Positions 8,959-14,359 of a stretch of DNA of 14,359 nt are shown here, piece by piece. Under the pieces are notes generated by a model. The model did no database searches. It was not told the origin of the DNA and worked only from the letters and a program-made list of their open reading frames with translations. The stretch spans positions 1 through 14,359 of the forward strand of contig JAUVIB010000038.1 in the NCBI GenBank assembly GCA_030592985.1, in the 5' to 3' direction. The translations under genes were made by a program, and so were the position numbers. The stretch comes from Calditrichaceae bacterium. GTDB lineage: Bacteria; Calditrichota; Calditrichia; Calditrichales; Calditrichaceae. Position 1 is the first letter of the stretch, and each line of letters begins with the position of its first letter.

Positions 8959-9156
8959 TAAATTCAAATATATTTTAAATAGTTTTTGAAATAGCCCGGG
9001 TTTATATTATACTTAATTTTAATAATTCTTTAAGTGTAATTGAAGAAGTATAATTGATCAGTCTGTAAATTGATAGAATAACTATCATTCGTTGGCAGTT
9101 TTTTATAATGCAGCTTGTTCTATTCCTTTTAATAATACAGGAGTTTGGATAAATTT

Positions 9157-9606
9157 ATGGAAAAAAAATATAAAGGAATCAGTCGCATTGATTCGAGTCA
9201 TACGCATGGATGGTATGTACGTATTTATGCCAATGGCAAAGTTTTTGACTCAAAATTATTCAGCGATAAACAATTTGGCGGTAAAAAAGCCGCATTGAAG
9301 AGTGCGTTAATGTATAGGGATCAACGCCAGGGTGTTGCGGCACTTGCCAAATCTCTTGAGAAAAAGGAGAAAAACCGTCTGTTTTTTACCAAGCCTCCAC
9401 GGAACAATAAAACCGGAGTGGTAGGTGTTAATGAAGTAAAAACAGTCTCAAGAGGAAAGTCGGTTCATTATTTTCAGGCAACCTGGAATGAAAATGGAAA
9501 ACCGCATACTAAGAAGTTTTATGTCTATGAAAAAAGAACTGCAGAAAATGCCTTGAAAATGGCTGCTGATTACAGAAAAAAGATGGAAGAAAAGCTTTGG
9601 AATTAA
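9157..9606 (+). CDS. Stand-alone protein with two AP2-like DNA-binding domains
   Basis: This 149-residue soluble protein is basic. The first AP2-like unit (about residues 5-55) reads YKGISRIDSSHTHGWYVRIY with NGK and then an FGGKKAALKSALMYRD helix, the three strands plus helix expected of the fold. After a charged linker (about 60-82) a second unit (about 85-143) has TGVVGV, a HYFQATWNENGK strand pair and a KRTAENALKMAADYRKKM helix. AP2 domains bind DNA; bacterial versions are often attached to HNH homing nucleases, but no HNH or other catalytic motif is seen here. A regulatory or nucleoid role is inference. I choose ATG 9157: a TTG at 9145 in the same frame lies only 1 nt after AGGAG (9139-9143), while 9157 is 13 nt from it, so the start is uncertain. 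The stop is 9 bp from the convergent DUF2007 gene. Confidence 0.8.
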   Translation: MEKKYKGISRIDSSHTHGWYVRIYANGKVFDSKLFSDKQFGGKKAALKSALMYRDQRQGVAALAKSLEKKEKNRLFFTKPPRNNKTGVVGVNEVKTVSRGKSVHYFQATWNENGKPHTKKFYVYEKRTAENALKMAADYRKKMEEKLWN

Positions 9607-9615
9607 ATGAATGAA

Positions 9616-9840
9616 TCAGATTCCATTGAAAATTGCATTAATTAAATTACTTGCTTCAGTCGCCTGCGATTCATCTACGTACAAATTAACTCCTATCAGA
9701 AGCGAGGAAGTAGTTGTTCCCAATATCCCTACATCGGCTGATTTAAGTATGCAGCCAATGTCGTTTTGTTTGAGTAATTGTTTTCCCTGTTCGGCAAATG
9801 CTCTGTCAGGGAAATTTTTGATTAAAATAAGTTTATCCAT
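9616..9840 (-). CDS. DUF2007 family small protein (GlnB-like fold)
   Basis: This 74-residue protein opens with DKLILIKNFPDRAFAEQGKQ, then ends in a VNLYVDESQATEASNLINA segment. A beta strand with NFPDRAFAE..GKQLL, a hydrophobic middle and a final 'V-x-x-x-A-x-E-A' helix is the DUF2007 pattern, called a putative prokaryotic signal-transducing protein with a ferredoxin-like alpha-beta fold. It has no signal peptide or membrane segment. The start at 9840 is preceded on the minus strand by GAGAGG 3 nt away. It converges on the AP2 gene with a 9-bp gap, so the two 3' ends may interfere or share termination. The molecular function of the family is not established. Confidence 0.8.
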   Translation of the reverse strand: MDKLILIKNFPDRAFAEQGKQLLKQNDIGCILKSADVGILGTTTSSLLIGVNLYVDESQATEASNLINAIFNGI

Positions 9841-10016
9841 GATCCTCTCGATTTATTTTAAATATGATTTTATAATATCTAAAGATTAGTTATATTCTAA
9901 GCCATTTATAATAAATGTGCAATTGTTTTTTTAAATTAATTTGTAATGCTCTACTAAATTGGGATTGTTTGTCAGTAACTAGTGAGTATTTTAATCCATT
10001 TCTATGAATAACTAAG

Positions 10017-10206
10017 TAGTGTCTGAACGAAAAGTACATGTCCGTCATTGTCCCGACTGATCGGGAGAATTTATCCCGATGTGGCAATCCCACATGGATG
10101 ATATAACCTACTGTTTTTTAATGGGATTGCTTCGTCGCTATCGCTTCTCGCAATGACACCATTCTGTAGTAATTTCATTGATTTACTACTTTTCGTTCAG
10201 ACACTA
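10017..10206. mobile_element. MITE-like element with perfect 20-bp terminal inverted repeats
   Basis: TAGTGTCTGAACGAAAAGTA (10017-10036) and its exact reverse complement (10187-10206) bound a 190-bp segment with no coding capacity. If the outermost TA is read as a target duplication, the inverted repeats are 18 bp beginning GTGTCTGAACG and the element is 10019-10204. TA duplication is the habit of IS630/Tc1-mariner-type elements, so a non-autonomous derivative of such an element is likely; this is inference. A partial second copy is at 12233-12285. The interior contains a separate palindromic repeat (10044-10157). Confidence 0.8.
10044..10157. repeat. Palindromic repeat nested inside the MITE-like element
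   Basis: The ends GTCATTG (10044-10050) and CAATGAC (10151-10157) are inverted, as are GCAATCCCA (10084-10092) and TGGGATTGC (10122-10130). The left half contains its own hairpin TCCCGA-CTGA-TCGGGA (10051-10066). The right half, read on the minus strand, is the GTCATTGCGAGAAGCGATAG type of repeat that I know as dispersed in many bacterial genomes. The partial MITE copy at 12233 lacks this sequence at the matching place, which suggests it is a separate unit inserted into this copy. Confidence 0.65.
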
Positions 10207-10302
10207 TATAGCAACGCTTCATACTTTTTTTGTTAGAAACCACCCCATATTTAAAAATAATAAATATTATCAGGCTGTCATGTTATTCGATTTCAGTATA
10301 TA

Positions 10303-11196
10303 TTAAATGAGAATATCTTTTTTCCAACCAAGTTTTATCAACTCGATTTTTTCTGGATTAGCCGTGCCGAGATGATATCGTGTATCAGCCAAAAATATAT
10401 GCTTGGGTGGTGGATTCAATGGACGATTTTCTTTAAAAAATTGATTTCTCTTTTCCTGAAGAATTTTAACCCCAACCGCATCCACTGCGACAGGATCTAA
10501 TCCAACAATTAATCCTTTGAATGCCCAAATATATTGCGGGCTAAAATGATGTGGTCCAACACCATGAAAAAGAGGTGTAAAAAGAACTAAAACATTTAGT
10601 CTGGTTTTACCCTTAATCGATGGTAGAAACCAAATTTTTGCCAAATCAGCACAAGAATCAGGGTGATATTCCGCTGGTTTTTTTACAAACATGATATAAT
10701 TTTTAATTAGGGAACCAACACCTGACCAATGATGTGTCCGTAGAGGCCTGGCGTTAATCAGCGCTGTCGCTTTTTGAAAGATGGGATCATTGAGAATACC
10801 ACGATCATTTAATCCAATATTCTCCTTAGCGACACCCACATCTATTAAACGTTTTTTGATAGCGTTTTCCACCGCTGATGTAGTTGACAGATGGCGCCAT
10901 ACATTTGTCTTTATGCCAACCACATCGTTTGGCCTGACAATCTTTTGCCATGCTTTCAGCGGATCATCCACATCTAAAAGAGCCGTAACTGCATCATCAA
11001 GCATTTTTTTTACAATTCCAGGTTGTGGTTTATTGAGATTGTTAATGACATGTTCATCTCGGACTAATACCACCCGGGTTTTCTTTTCCGTACTCCCGAA
11101 AGCCTTTTCCCCAAAACTTAAATATAGCAGGCCTGCAGCAGTGGCTGAAGCGCTGCCTTTGAGAAAGTCTCTTCTTGTTTTTAAGCGATTTTTCAT
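10303..11196 (-). CDS. Tat-exported DUF362 domain protein
   Basis: This protein of 297 residues opens with a twin-arginine signal (TRRDFLKG, arginines at 8-9, followed by a hydrophobic stretch to about 29), so it is probably exported folded, with a cofactor. The body matches DUF362: VVLVRDEHV near the N-terminus, NDVVGIKTNVW (about 90-100), and FKGLIVGLDPVAVDAVG near the C-terminus. Many DUF362 proteins also carry ferredoxin clusters; this one has only a single Cys, so no Fe-S cluster is expected and the Tat cargo cofactor, if any, is unknown. I use ATG 11196; a TTG at 11208 in frame would add four residues and neither has a strong ribosome site. It follows the DUF6599 gene by about 40 bp on the same strand and is likely cotranscribed with it. 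Molecular function is unknown. Confidence 0.8.
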   Translation of the reverse strand: MKNRLKTRRDFLKGSASATAAGLLYLSFGEKAFGSTEKKTRVVLVRDEHVINNLNKPQPGIVKKMLDDAVTALLDVDDPLKAWQKIVRPNDVVGIKTNVWRHLSTTSAVENAIKKRLIDVGVAKENIGLNDRGILNDPIFQKATALINARPLRTHHWSGVGSLIKNYIMFVKKPAEYHPDSCADLAKIWFLPSIKGKTRLNVLVLFTPLFHGVGPHHFSPQYIWAFKGLIVGLDPVAVDAVGVKILQEKRNQFFKENRPLNPPPKHIFLADTRYHLGTANPEKIELIKLGWKKDILI

Positions 11197-11239
11197 TTTT
11201 AAATCCAATGTTTTAAATTAATAAAATTAATTCCACAGT

Positions 11240-12148
11240 TCACTTTTTATGAAGATTTTTTTGAATTTTTTCTATTAGTTTTTGAACAGATTCTTTCCGT
11301 GGGGCGTCAAATACAACGATAAGAACATTCTCACTCAATTTGCAGCCAACCCATTTTCCATTTCTTTTTACATAAGGCGTTTTTAATAGCATCGGTAAAT
11401 ACGAAGCTGCAAAATCATTACGAGCAGTTTTTGCATCCGATTTATTGGGATAAATAAGTAAAAGCAATATTTGGCGAAGTTCCCTTTCCCCATATTTAGC
11501 CAATATTACTTCAGTTTTATTATCAATATGGAGGATATTTTCGTTTGAAATAAAATGGTATGAGTTTAACCAGATGTGATGCCGAAAATAGCGGATCGAT
11601 TCTTTGACAAGTAATGTTTGCGGTAATAAGTTTAAAATGTCTGGAAGAGGGCCTTCGGATTTTATGGACGATTCGATGTGCCGGGCAATTTGAAAAGCCG
11701 TTTGCTTCGCTTTTTCTGTTTCAGGTGTAAAAAGAAGGGATACATAAAAGCGATCTTTCCAGAAAAGTAGTAAGCCGGGTACATACTGAGAACCTTGTCC
11801 AAAAGTTGTATCTTCTTTCTCCCGTGAATAGGAAAAAACACCATAGGCATTCTGTGACGTTGCCATATCAAACACATCTACGATGATATCAGGCTGGTTG
11901 GATGATGTATAAATTCTGCTAAACAATTTATGATAACCATAGGATAAAAAAAGTTCAGCTCCTCCATTGATATATTCATGCAAATTATGCGGCCCTAAAA
12001 CCTGGTCTTTTCCTTCGACAATCCAATCCTTAATTTCATTAGGGATTAGTTCAGCAAGATTCCTTTCCATTGGCTGCCCCACCAAAGCTTTTATGATTAT
12101 TAAGTAAATAATTGTTGCACTTATAAAGGTTTTATGGTTAGCAAACAT
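11240..12148 (-). CDS. DUF6599 family exported protein
   Basis: The protein has 302 residues with an N-terminal hydrophobic segment (about 8-25) acting as signal peptide or anchor. The mature part has LHEYINGGAELFLSYGY (about 56-72), VDVFDM (about 90-95) and an AYGVFSYSRE stretch (about 101-110). The 'YINGGAELY..YG..........V..YDM....AFG.YS' pattern is that of DUF6599, a family known only by sequence. A repeat of the fold may exist in the second half (VFDAPRKESVQ near the end resembles the usual C-terminal strand). The start at 12148 is preceded by GGAAT on the minus strand. It is upstream of, and probably in one operon with, the DUF362 gene. Function is unknown. Confidence 0.7.
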   Translation of the reverse strand: MFANHKTFISATIIYLIIIKALVGQPMERNLAELIPNEIKDWIVEGKDQVLGPHNLHEYINGGAELFLSYGYHKLFSRIYTSSNQPDIIVDVFDMATSQNAYGVFSYSREKEDTTFGQGSQYVPGLLLFWKDRFYVSLLFTPETEKAKQTAFQIARHIESSIKSEGPLPDILNLLPQTLLVKESIRYFRHHIWLNSYHFISNENILHIDNKTEVILAKYGERELRQILLLLIYPNKSDAKTARNDFAASYLPMLLKTPYVKRNGKWVGCKLSENVLIVVFDAPRKESVQKLIEKIQKNLHKK

Positions 12149-12232
12149 ATTCCATATTCCATCAAGTTTAAAAAAACAATACCATTATATAAAAATTTAC
12201 TTCTATGCATTATCAAGTTTTCAGTTACTATT

Positions 12233-12285
12233 TAGTGTCTGAACGAAAACAGTTAATCAATAAAAAATGTAGCATAACGGTGTCG
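12233..12285. repeat. Partial second copy of the MITE-like element end
   Basis: Bases 12233-12249 (TAGTGTCTGAACGAAAA) match the inverted repeat of the 10017-10206 element exactly. Beyond it, similarity to the right end of that element read inward continues: AGTnAATCAATnAAA, then GGTGTC at the same spacing within 1-2 nt, ending about 12285. The end is again flanked by TA. No matching opposite end was found to the right, so the copy is truncated or interrupted near where the IS110 leader begins. Confidence 0.65.
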
Positions 12286-12297
12286 GTAAATTAAGAA

Positions 12298-12378
12298 AAC
12301 GGTCTCACTTTTTTTTACGGTGTAGAAATATTATAAAAATATTTGTACTATGACATCTCATAAAAAAAGGAGACCGTT
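12298..12378 (+). promoter_or_regulatory. Leader hairpin that would sequester the transposase ribosome binding site
   Basis: AACGGTCTC (12298-12306) pairs exactly with GAGACCGTT (12370-12378), ending at the base before ATG 12379. With A307 bulged, C308 pairs with G369 and T309-T315 pair with A362-A368, giving 17 base pairs. The Shine-Dalgarno AGGAG (12368-12372) lies wholly within the stem. The loop (12316-12361) contains a smaller AT hairpin, AAATATT (12326-12332) with AATATTT (12338-12344). Masking in read-through transcripts is known for other insertion sequences (IS10, IS50). In IS110 elements this region can also encode the bridge RNA; which applies here is inference. Confidence 0.7.
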
Positions 12379-13198
12379 ATGAATGAATCAAATTTAAGTA
12401 CAAAATCGAGTAAAACCAAATGGACCCAAGTTGAGTATGATCATTATGTTGCAATTGATTGGTCACAGGTTAATATCGCCCTTGCCCGATCCACATGCAA
12501 GAATCCGGAACCCAAAGTTCTTCAATGGGAAAAAAGCGATATAAAATTAGTAAAAGAATATCTAAGTAAATTAAACGGTTCTATTATTATGACAATTGAA
12601 GAAACAACCACATCACACTGGCTGTATGTAGAGCTTAAAGGTTTCGTTGATCGCATAATAATTTGTGCGATCCTTATCATAATCGTCTGCTAAGCGATGG
12701 ACCAAAGACCGATAAAATTGACGCGGTTAAACTTTGTAAATTATTAAGGGGTGGTTTTTAAAAGAAGTATTTCATACAACGGATGAATTAAATAATTCTC
12801 GTTAATTATTAAGCGCTTATGATGATTTAAAAAAAGCAGGTGTTCGTGCTCAGAATCAACGTAGCGCCGTATATAGAGCACAAGGTTTTCAGTATAAAAA
12901 GAATTCTTTACCGCAATTAAAAAAGCAGTTGGATGATAGTGGTTTTGCAAAATTTATAACAGATTGGCAAGATGACGTCATAAATGATTATTATTCTGAT
13001 AAAGCTGATTTTGAAAAGAAAATTGAAAAAGAGGTAAAAAAAACCAAAATAATGAAAAACCTTTCCAGGATATCCGGAATAGGTACAATATCAGCTTTCG
13101 AAATAGTTTCCATAGTAGTACAACCCCGGAGATTTAAAAACAAAGGTAAATACCTAACCTGGACAAGCCAGAACCAACAAATTAAATTTCATCGCTGA
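12379..13198 (+). pseudogene. Decayed IS110-family transposase/recombinase
   Basis: The N-terminal part (12379 to about 12666) reads HYVAIDWSQVNIALA and TIEETTTSHWLYVEL, giving D27 and E74 of the RuvC-like DEDD site. A 2-nt insertion near 12665 shifts the frame; the next frame reads DPYHNRLLSDGPKTDKIDAV with the last two Asp (12711 and 12720). A 1-nt deletion in the T-run at 12755-12759 shifts it again, and TAA at 12803 interrupts that frame. The final frame is then open to 13198 and includes LSRISGIGTISAFEIV, the start of the Transposase_20 domain. The family's C-terminal catalytic Ser region is missing, because the gene ends soon after the GIG motif and is shorter than a full-length transposase. 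The element is therefore inactive. Family assignment is firm; its exact ends are not visible. Confidence 0.9.
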
Positions 13199-13807
13199 AC
13201 TTGGATTCAAGACATTATAGTTTGTCATTTCCGCCCGCCTGAGGCGGGCTATCGGGAATCTAAATTTCATCATTTAGATTCCTGCTTAAGCTTGTACCTG
13301 TATGTTTAAAGCAGGTAACATGCAGCCGTGCCTCAGGCAGGAAAATAATTTAAATGACCTACTTTGAGTTTTAAATGAAAAAAATATAAATTCAATTCCT
13401 GCCAAAAAATACACGAATATTAGTAATAAGATACTACAAGTAAGTACTTTAGCAAACTTTTAATTTTAAAAAAGAGCGTCAATACTCTTTTTGTTACATT
13501 CTGACTAATTGATTGTTATATCCTTAGTTTTCGTACCAGGCTCTATTGATACTTGCATATTCTGCCCAACTTTCCTGATACAAATAACATAGATTGTCTT
13601 GATAATCGTTTCATATCTTGTTCGTCCCAATATGCATAATTTTGAATTTAAAACCATTACGGTCACAATTTATTGTATTGAAAATTTCCGCTGATTCTTT
13701 CCGCTGATTTTGTCCCTTGATCAATGTTTCTATTTGTAGTATTCTGTATTGGAGTTGAATAGTATGTTTATAAAAATTTCAAACTAAAACCAAAATTTTA
13801 TTACAAT
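13199..13807. other. 609-bp gene-free interval with a palindromic repeat block
   Basis: After the IS110 remnant come a palindromic block (13224-13358) and about 450 bp of AT-rich DNA. A minus-strand frame from 13778 to 13524 is open apart from one TGA (13611-13613) and could be a decayed coding fragment, but it has no recognisable family and no start. I see no RNA gene, terminator or convincing promoter here. Confidence 0.5.
13224..13358. repeat. Compound palindromic repeat block (GTCATTT ... AAATGAC)
   Basis: The outer ends GTCATTT (13224-13230) and AAATGAC (13352-13358) are inverted. Inside are a tight hairpin GCCCGCC-TGA-GGCGGGC (13233-13249), a perfect 10-bp hairpin GAATCTAAAT/ATTTAGATTC (13256-13265 and 13272-13281), and CCTGCTT/AAGCAGG (13281-13287 and 13309-13315). 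It contains no coding frame. The nested palindromes resemble a REP- or MITE-like dispersed repeat; its outer GTCATT also begins the repeat at 10044. Confidence 0.75.
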
Positions 13808-14068
13808 ATGGGTTTTATGTCTAAAAAATATCCTATTGTCAGGCAATACGACCAAATAGATTGTGCTCCGGCAGCATTGCTAAGTGTTTTACGCTATTAT
13901 GGCGGGGATGATACAATAGTTCATGCCCGTGAACTATGCGAGACTTCCATTATGGGCAGCACAATGTTTAGTCTTGTAAAAGCAGCGAAGGAACTCGGTT
14001 TTGAAGCTAAAGGCGCGACAGGAAACTTTGAAGACCTTATCAAAGAAAAAATGCCCTGCAGTTGCTGA
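13808..14068 (+). pseudogene. Truncated C39-type peptidase domain (bacteriocin/peptide exporter N-terminus)
   Basis: The 86-residue frame begins with IVRQYDQIDCAPAALLSVLR, the N-terminus of a C39 cysteine peptidase, with oxyanion Gln13 and catalytic Cys19. It continues with TMFSLVKAAKELGFEAKGAT as in the family. In intact members this domain cleaves double-glycine leader peptides and is fused to an ABC exporter. Here similarity stops at KEKMPC (about 14055), just where the family has the catalytic His strand. Three codons later the frame ends. His, Asp and the whole transporter are missing, so the fragment cannot be an active peptidase. The start could be ATG 13808 or ATG 13817; neither has a clear ribosome site. 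The break coincides with the end of the opposing DUF932 fragment. Confidence 0.85.
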
Positions 14069-14359
14069 ATACGTTCCTGAATCTGTGGCAAAGCTTCGTA
14101 GGCTTCCACCAAAGACTCCTTCAGATTTTCGATTTTAAATCCCGCTGTGTGCCGGTGATAGAACTTGGCTAACAATTTTCCAGATACCATCCCATTGGTG
14201 CAGATGCTTCTAATCCCACCGAAAAACATGCGCACACCTTCACTCATATCGTAACTGTTATGCAGAAACAATGATAAGGCGATCTCACTTTCACTGTCGT
14301 GGATGGTAATTTCCGGAAAGGTGATTTGTAATCTCATCTTTTCGTTGGTGACGAAAGAG
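14056..14359 (-). pseudogene. DUF932 (phage/plasmid-like) protein fragment, broken at its 3' end
   Basis: The minus-strand frame is open from the window edge (FVTNEKMRLQITFPEI), so its true start lies outside. It shows LFLHNSYDMSEGVRMFFGGI, then CTNGMVSG and a YHRHTAGFKIENL stretch. The 'NSYDGS..LR..FG..R..CTNGM......KHT' pattern is that of DUF932, a family found mainly on plasmids, phages and integrative elements and of unknown function. Recognisable sequence ends near RIQQLQ (about 14056-14070). After that the frame runs antisense through the C39 fragment to a stop at 13921, adding about 44 residues with no family match. The gene has therefore probably lost its 3' end at the same breakpoint as the C39 fragment. 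Confidence 0.75.

Larger units (their letters stand above)
9841..10302. other. Gene-poor interval holding a MITE-like element
   Basis: This 462-bp stretch lies between the start of the DUF2007 gene and the end of the DUF362 gene. Bases 9841-10016 are plain AT-rich sequence that presumably contains the DUF2007 promoter, but I could not single it out. Bases 10017-10206 are the MITE-like element. Bases 10207-10302 show nothing I can name, including no convincing terminator for the minus-strand genes to the left or right. Confidence 0.6.

Noticed and set aside
8959..9144. Terminator after ccoH
   Set aside because: Only a weak six-base AT pairing (ACTTAA 9011-9016 with TTAAGT 9030-9035) is present, without a GC-rich stem or a following T-tract.
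9092..9298. Plus-strand 68-codon frame overlapping the AP2 gene
   Set aside because: It overlaps the AP2 gene in another frame and has no family features or ribosome site.
10781..11221. Plus-strand 146-codon frame antisense to the DUF362 gene
   Set aside because: The minus-strand frame encodes a Tat signal and a recognisable domain; the plus-strand frame is its shadow.
10187..12249. Composite transposon carrying the DUF362/DUF6599 pair between two MITE ends
   Set aside because: The ends on either side of the pair face away from it: the element at 10017-10206 lies to the left of its right end and the end at 12233 reads rightward. The genes are between elements, not inside one.
13524..13778. 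Possible decayed minus-strand coding fragment with one internal TGA
   Set aside because: Two open stretches of about 55 and 28 codons in one frame look protein-like, but there is no start, no ribosome site and no family I recognise; such lengths can arise by chance.
12379..14359. A peptide-export or defence locus built on the C39 and DUF932 genes
   Set aside because: Both are truncated fragments, the catalytic His/Asp and transporter are missing, and no substrate peptide or partner gene is seen.

Overview
The window reads as AT-rich chromosomal DNA of a bacterium that respires oxygen at low concentration. A fused CcoN-CcoO oxidase subunit, a one-heme CcoP and the gene set around them are typical of the Bacteroidota and their relatives (FCB group). 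Clear Shine-Dalgarno sequences (for example AGAGGCGGAG before ccoI and GAGGAG before ccoNO) are less usual for core Bacteroidota. A neighbouring lineage such as Calditrichota, Ignavibacteriota or Marinimicrobia is therefore equally possible. This placement is inference; no rRNA or tRNA gene is present to settle it.

Layout. Bases 1-167 hold the 3' end of a gene resembling a C45-type acyltransferase, followed by a 15-bp palindromic repeat. Bases 407-8958 are one plus-strand cluster for a cbb3-type cytochrome c oxidase: a TauE/DsbD-like membrane protein, ccoI (copper P-type ATPase), ccoS, ccoNO, ccoQ, ccoP, ccoG and ccoH. CcoNO and CcoP form the oxidase with CcoQ. CcoI supplies copper, and CcoS, CcoG and CcoH serve maturation. 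The first gene probably takes part in copper or thiol handling for assembly.

From 9157 to 9840 a small tandem AP2-domain protein converges on a DUF2007 protein. A 190-bp MITE-like element with perfect 20-bp inverted repeats follows, with a second palindromic element nested inside it. Next comes a minus-strand pair of exported proteins of unknown function: DUF6599, then a Tat-signal DUF362 protein.

Bases 12233-14359 look like a decaying mobile region. They contain a second, partial copy of the MITE end, a frameshifted and truncated IS110-family transposase whose start lies in a strong hairpin, another palindromic repeat block, and two gene fragments joined 3' end to 3' end: a C39 peptidase domain and a DUF932 protein. 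I found no clearly new multi-gene system. The best leads are the IS110 leader hairpin, the two MITE copies, the tandem AP2 protein, the DUF362/DUF6599 pair and the C39/DUF932 junction.
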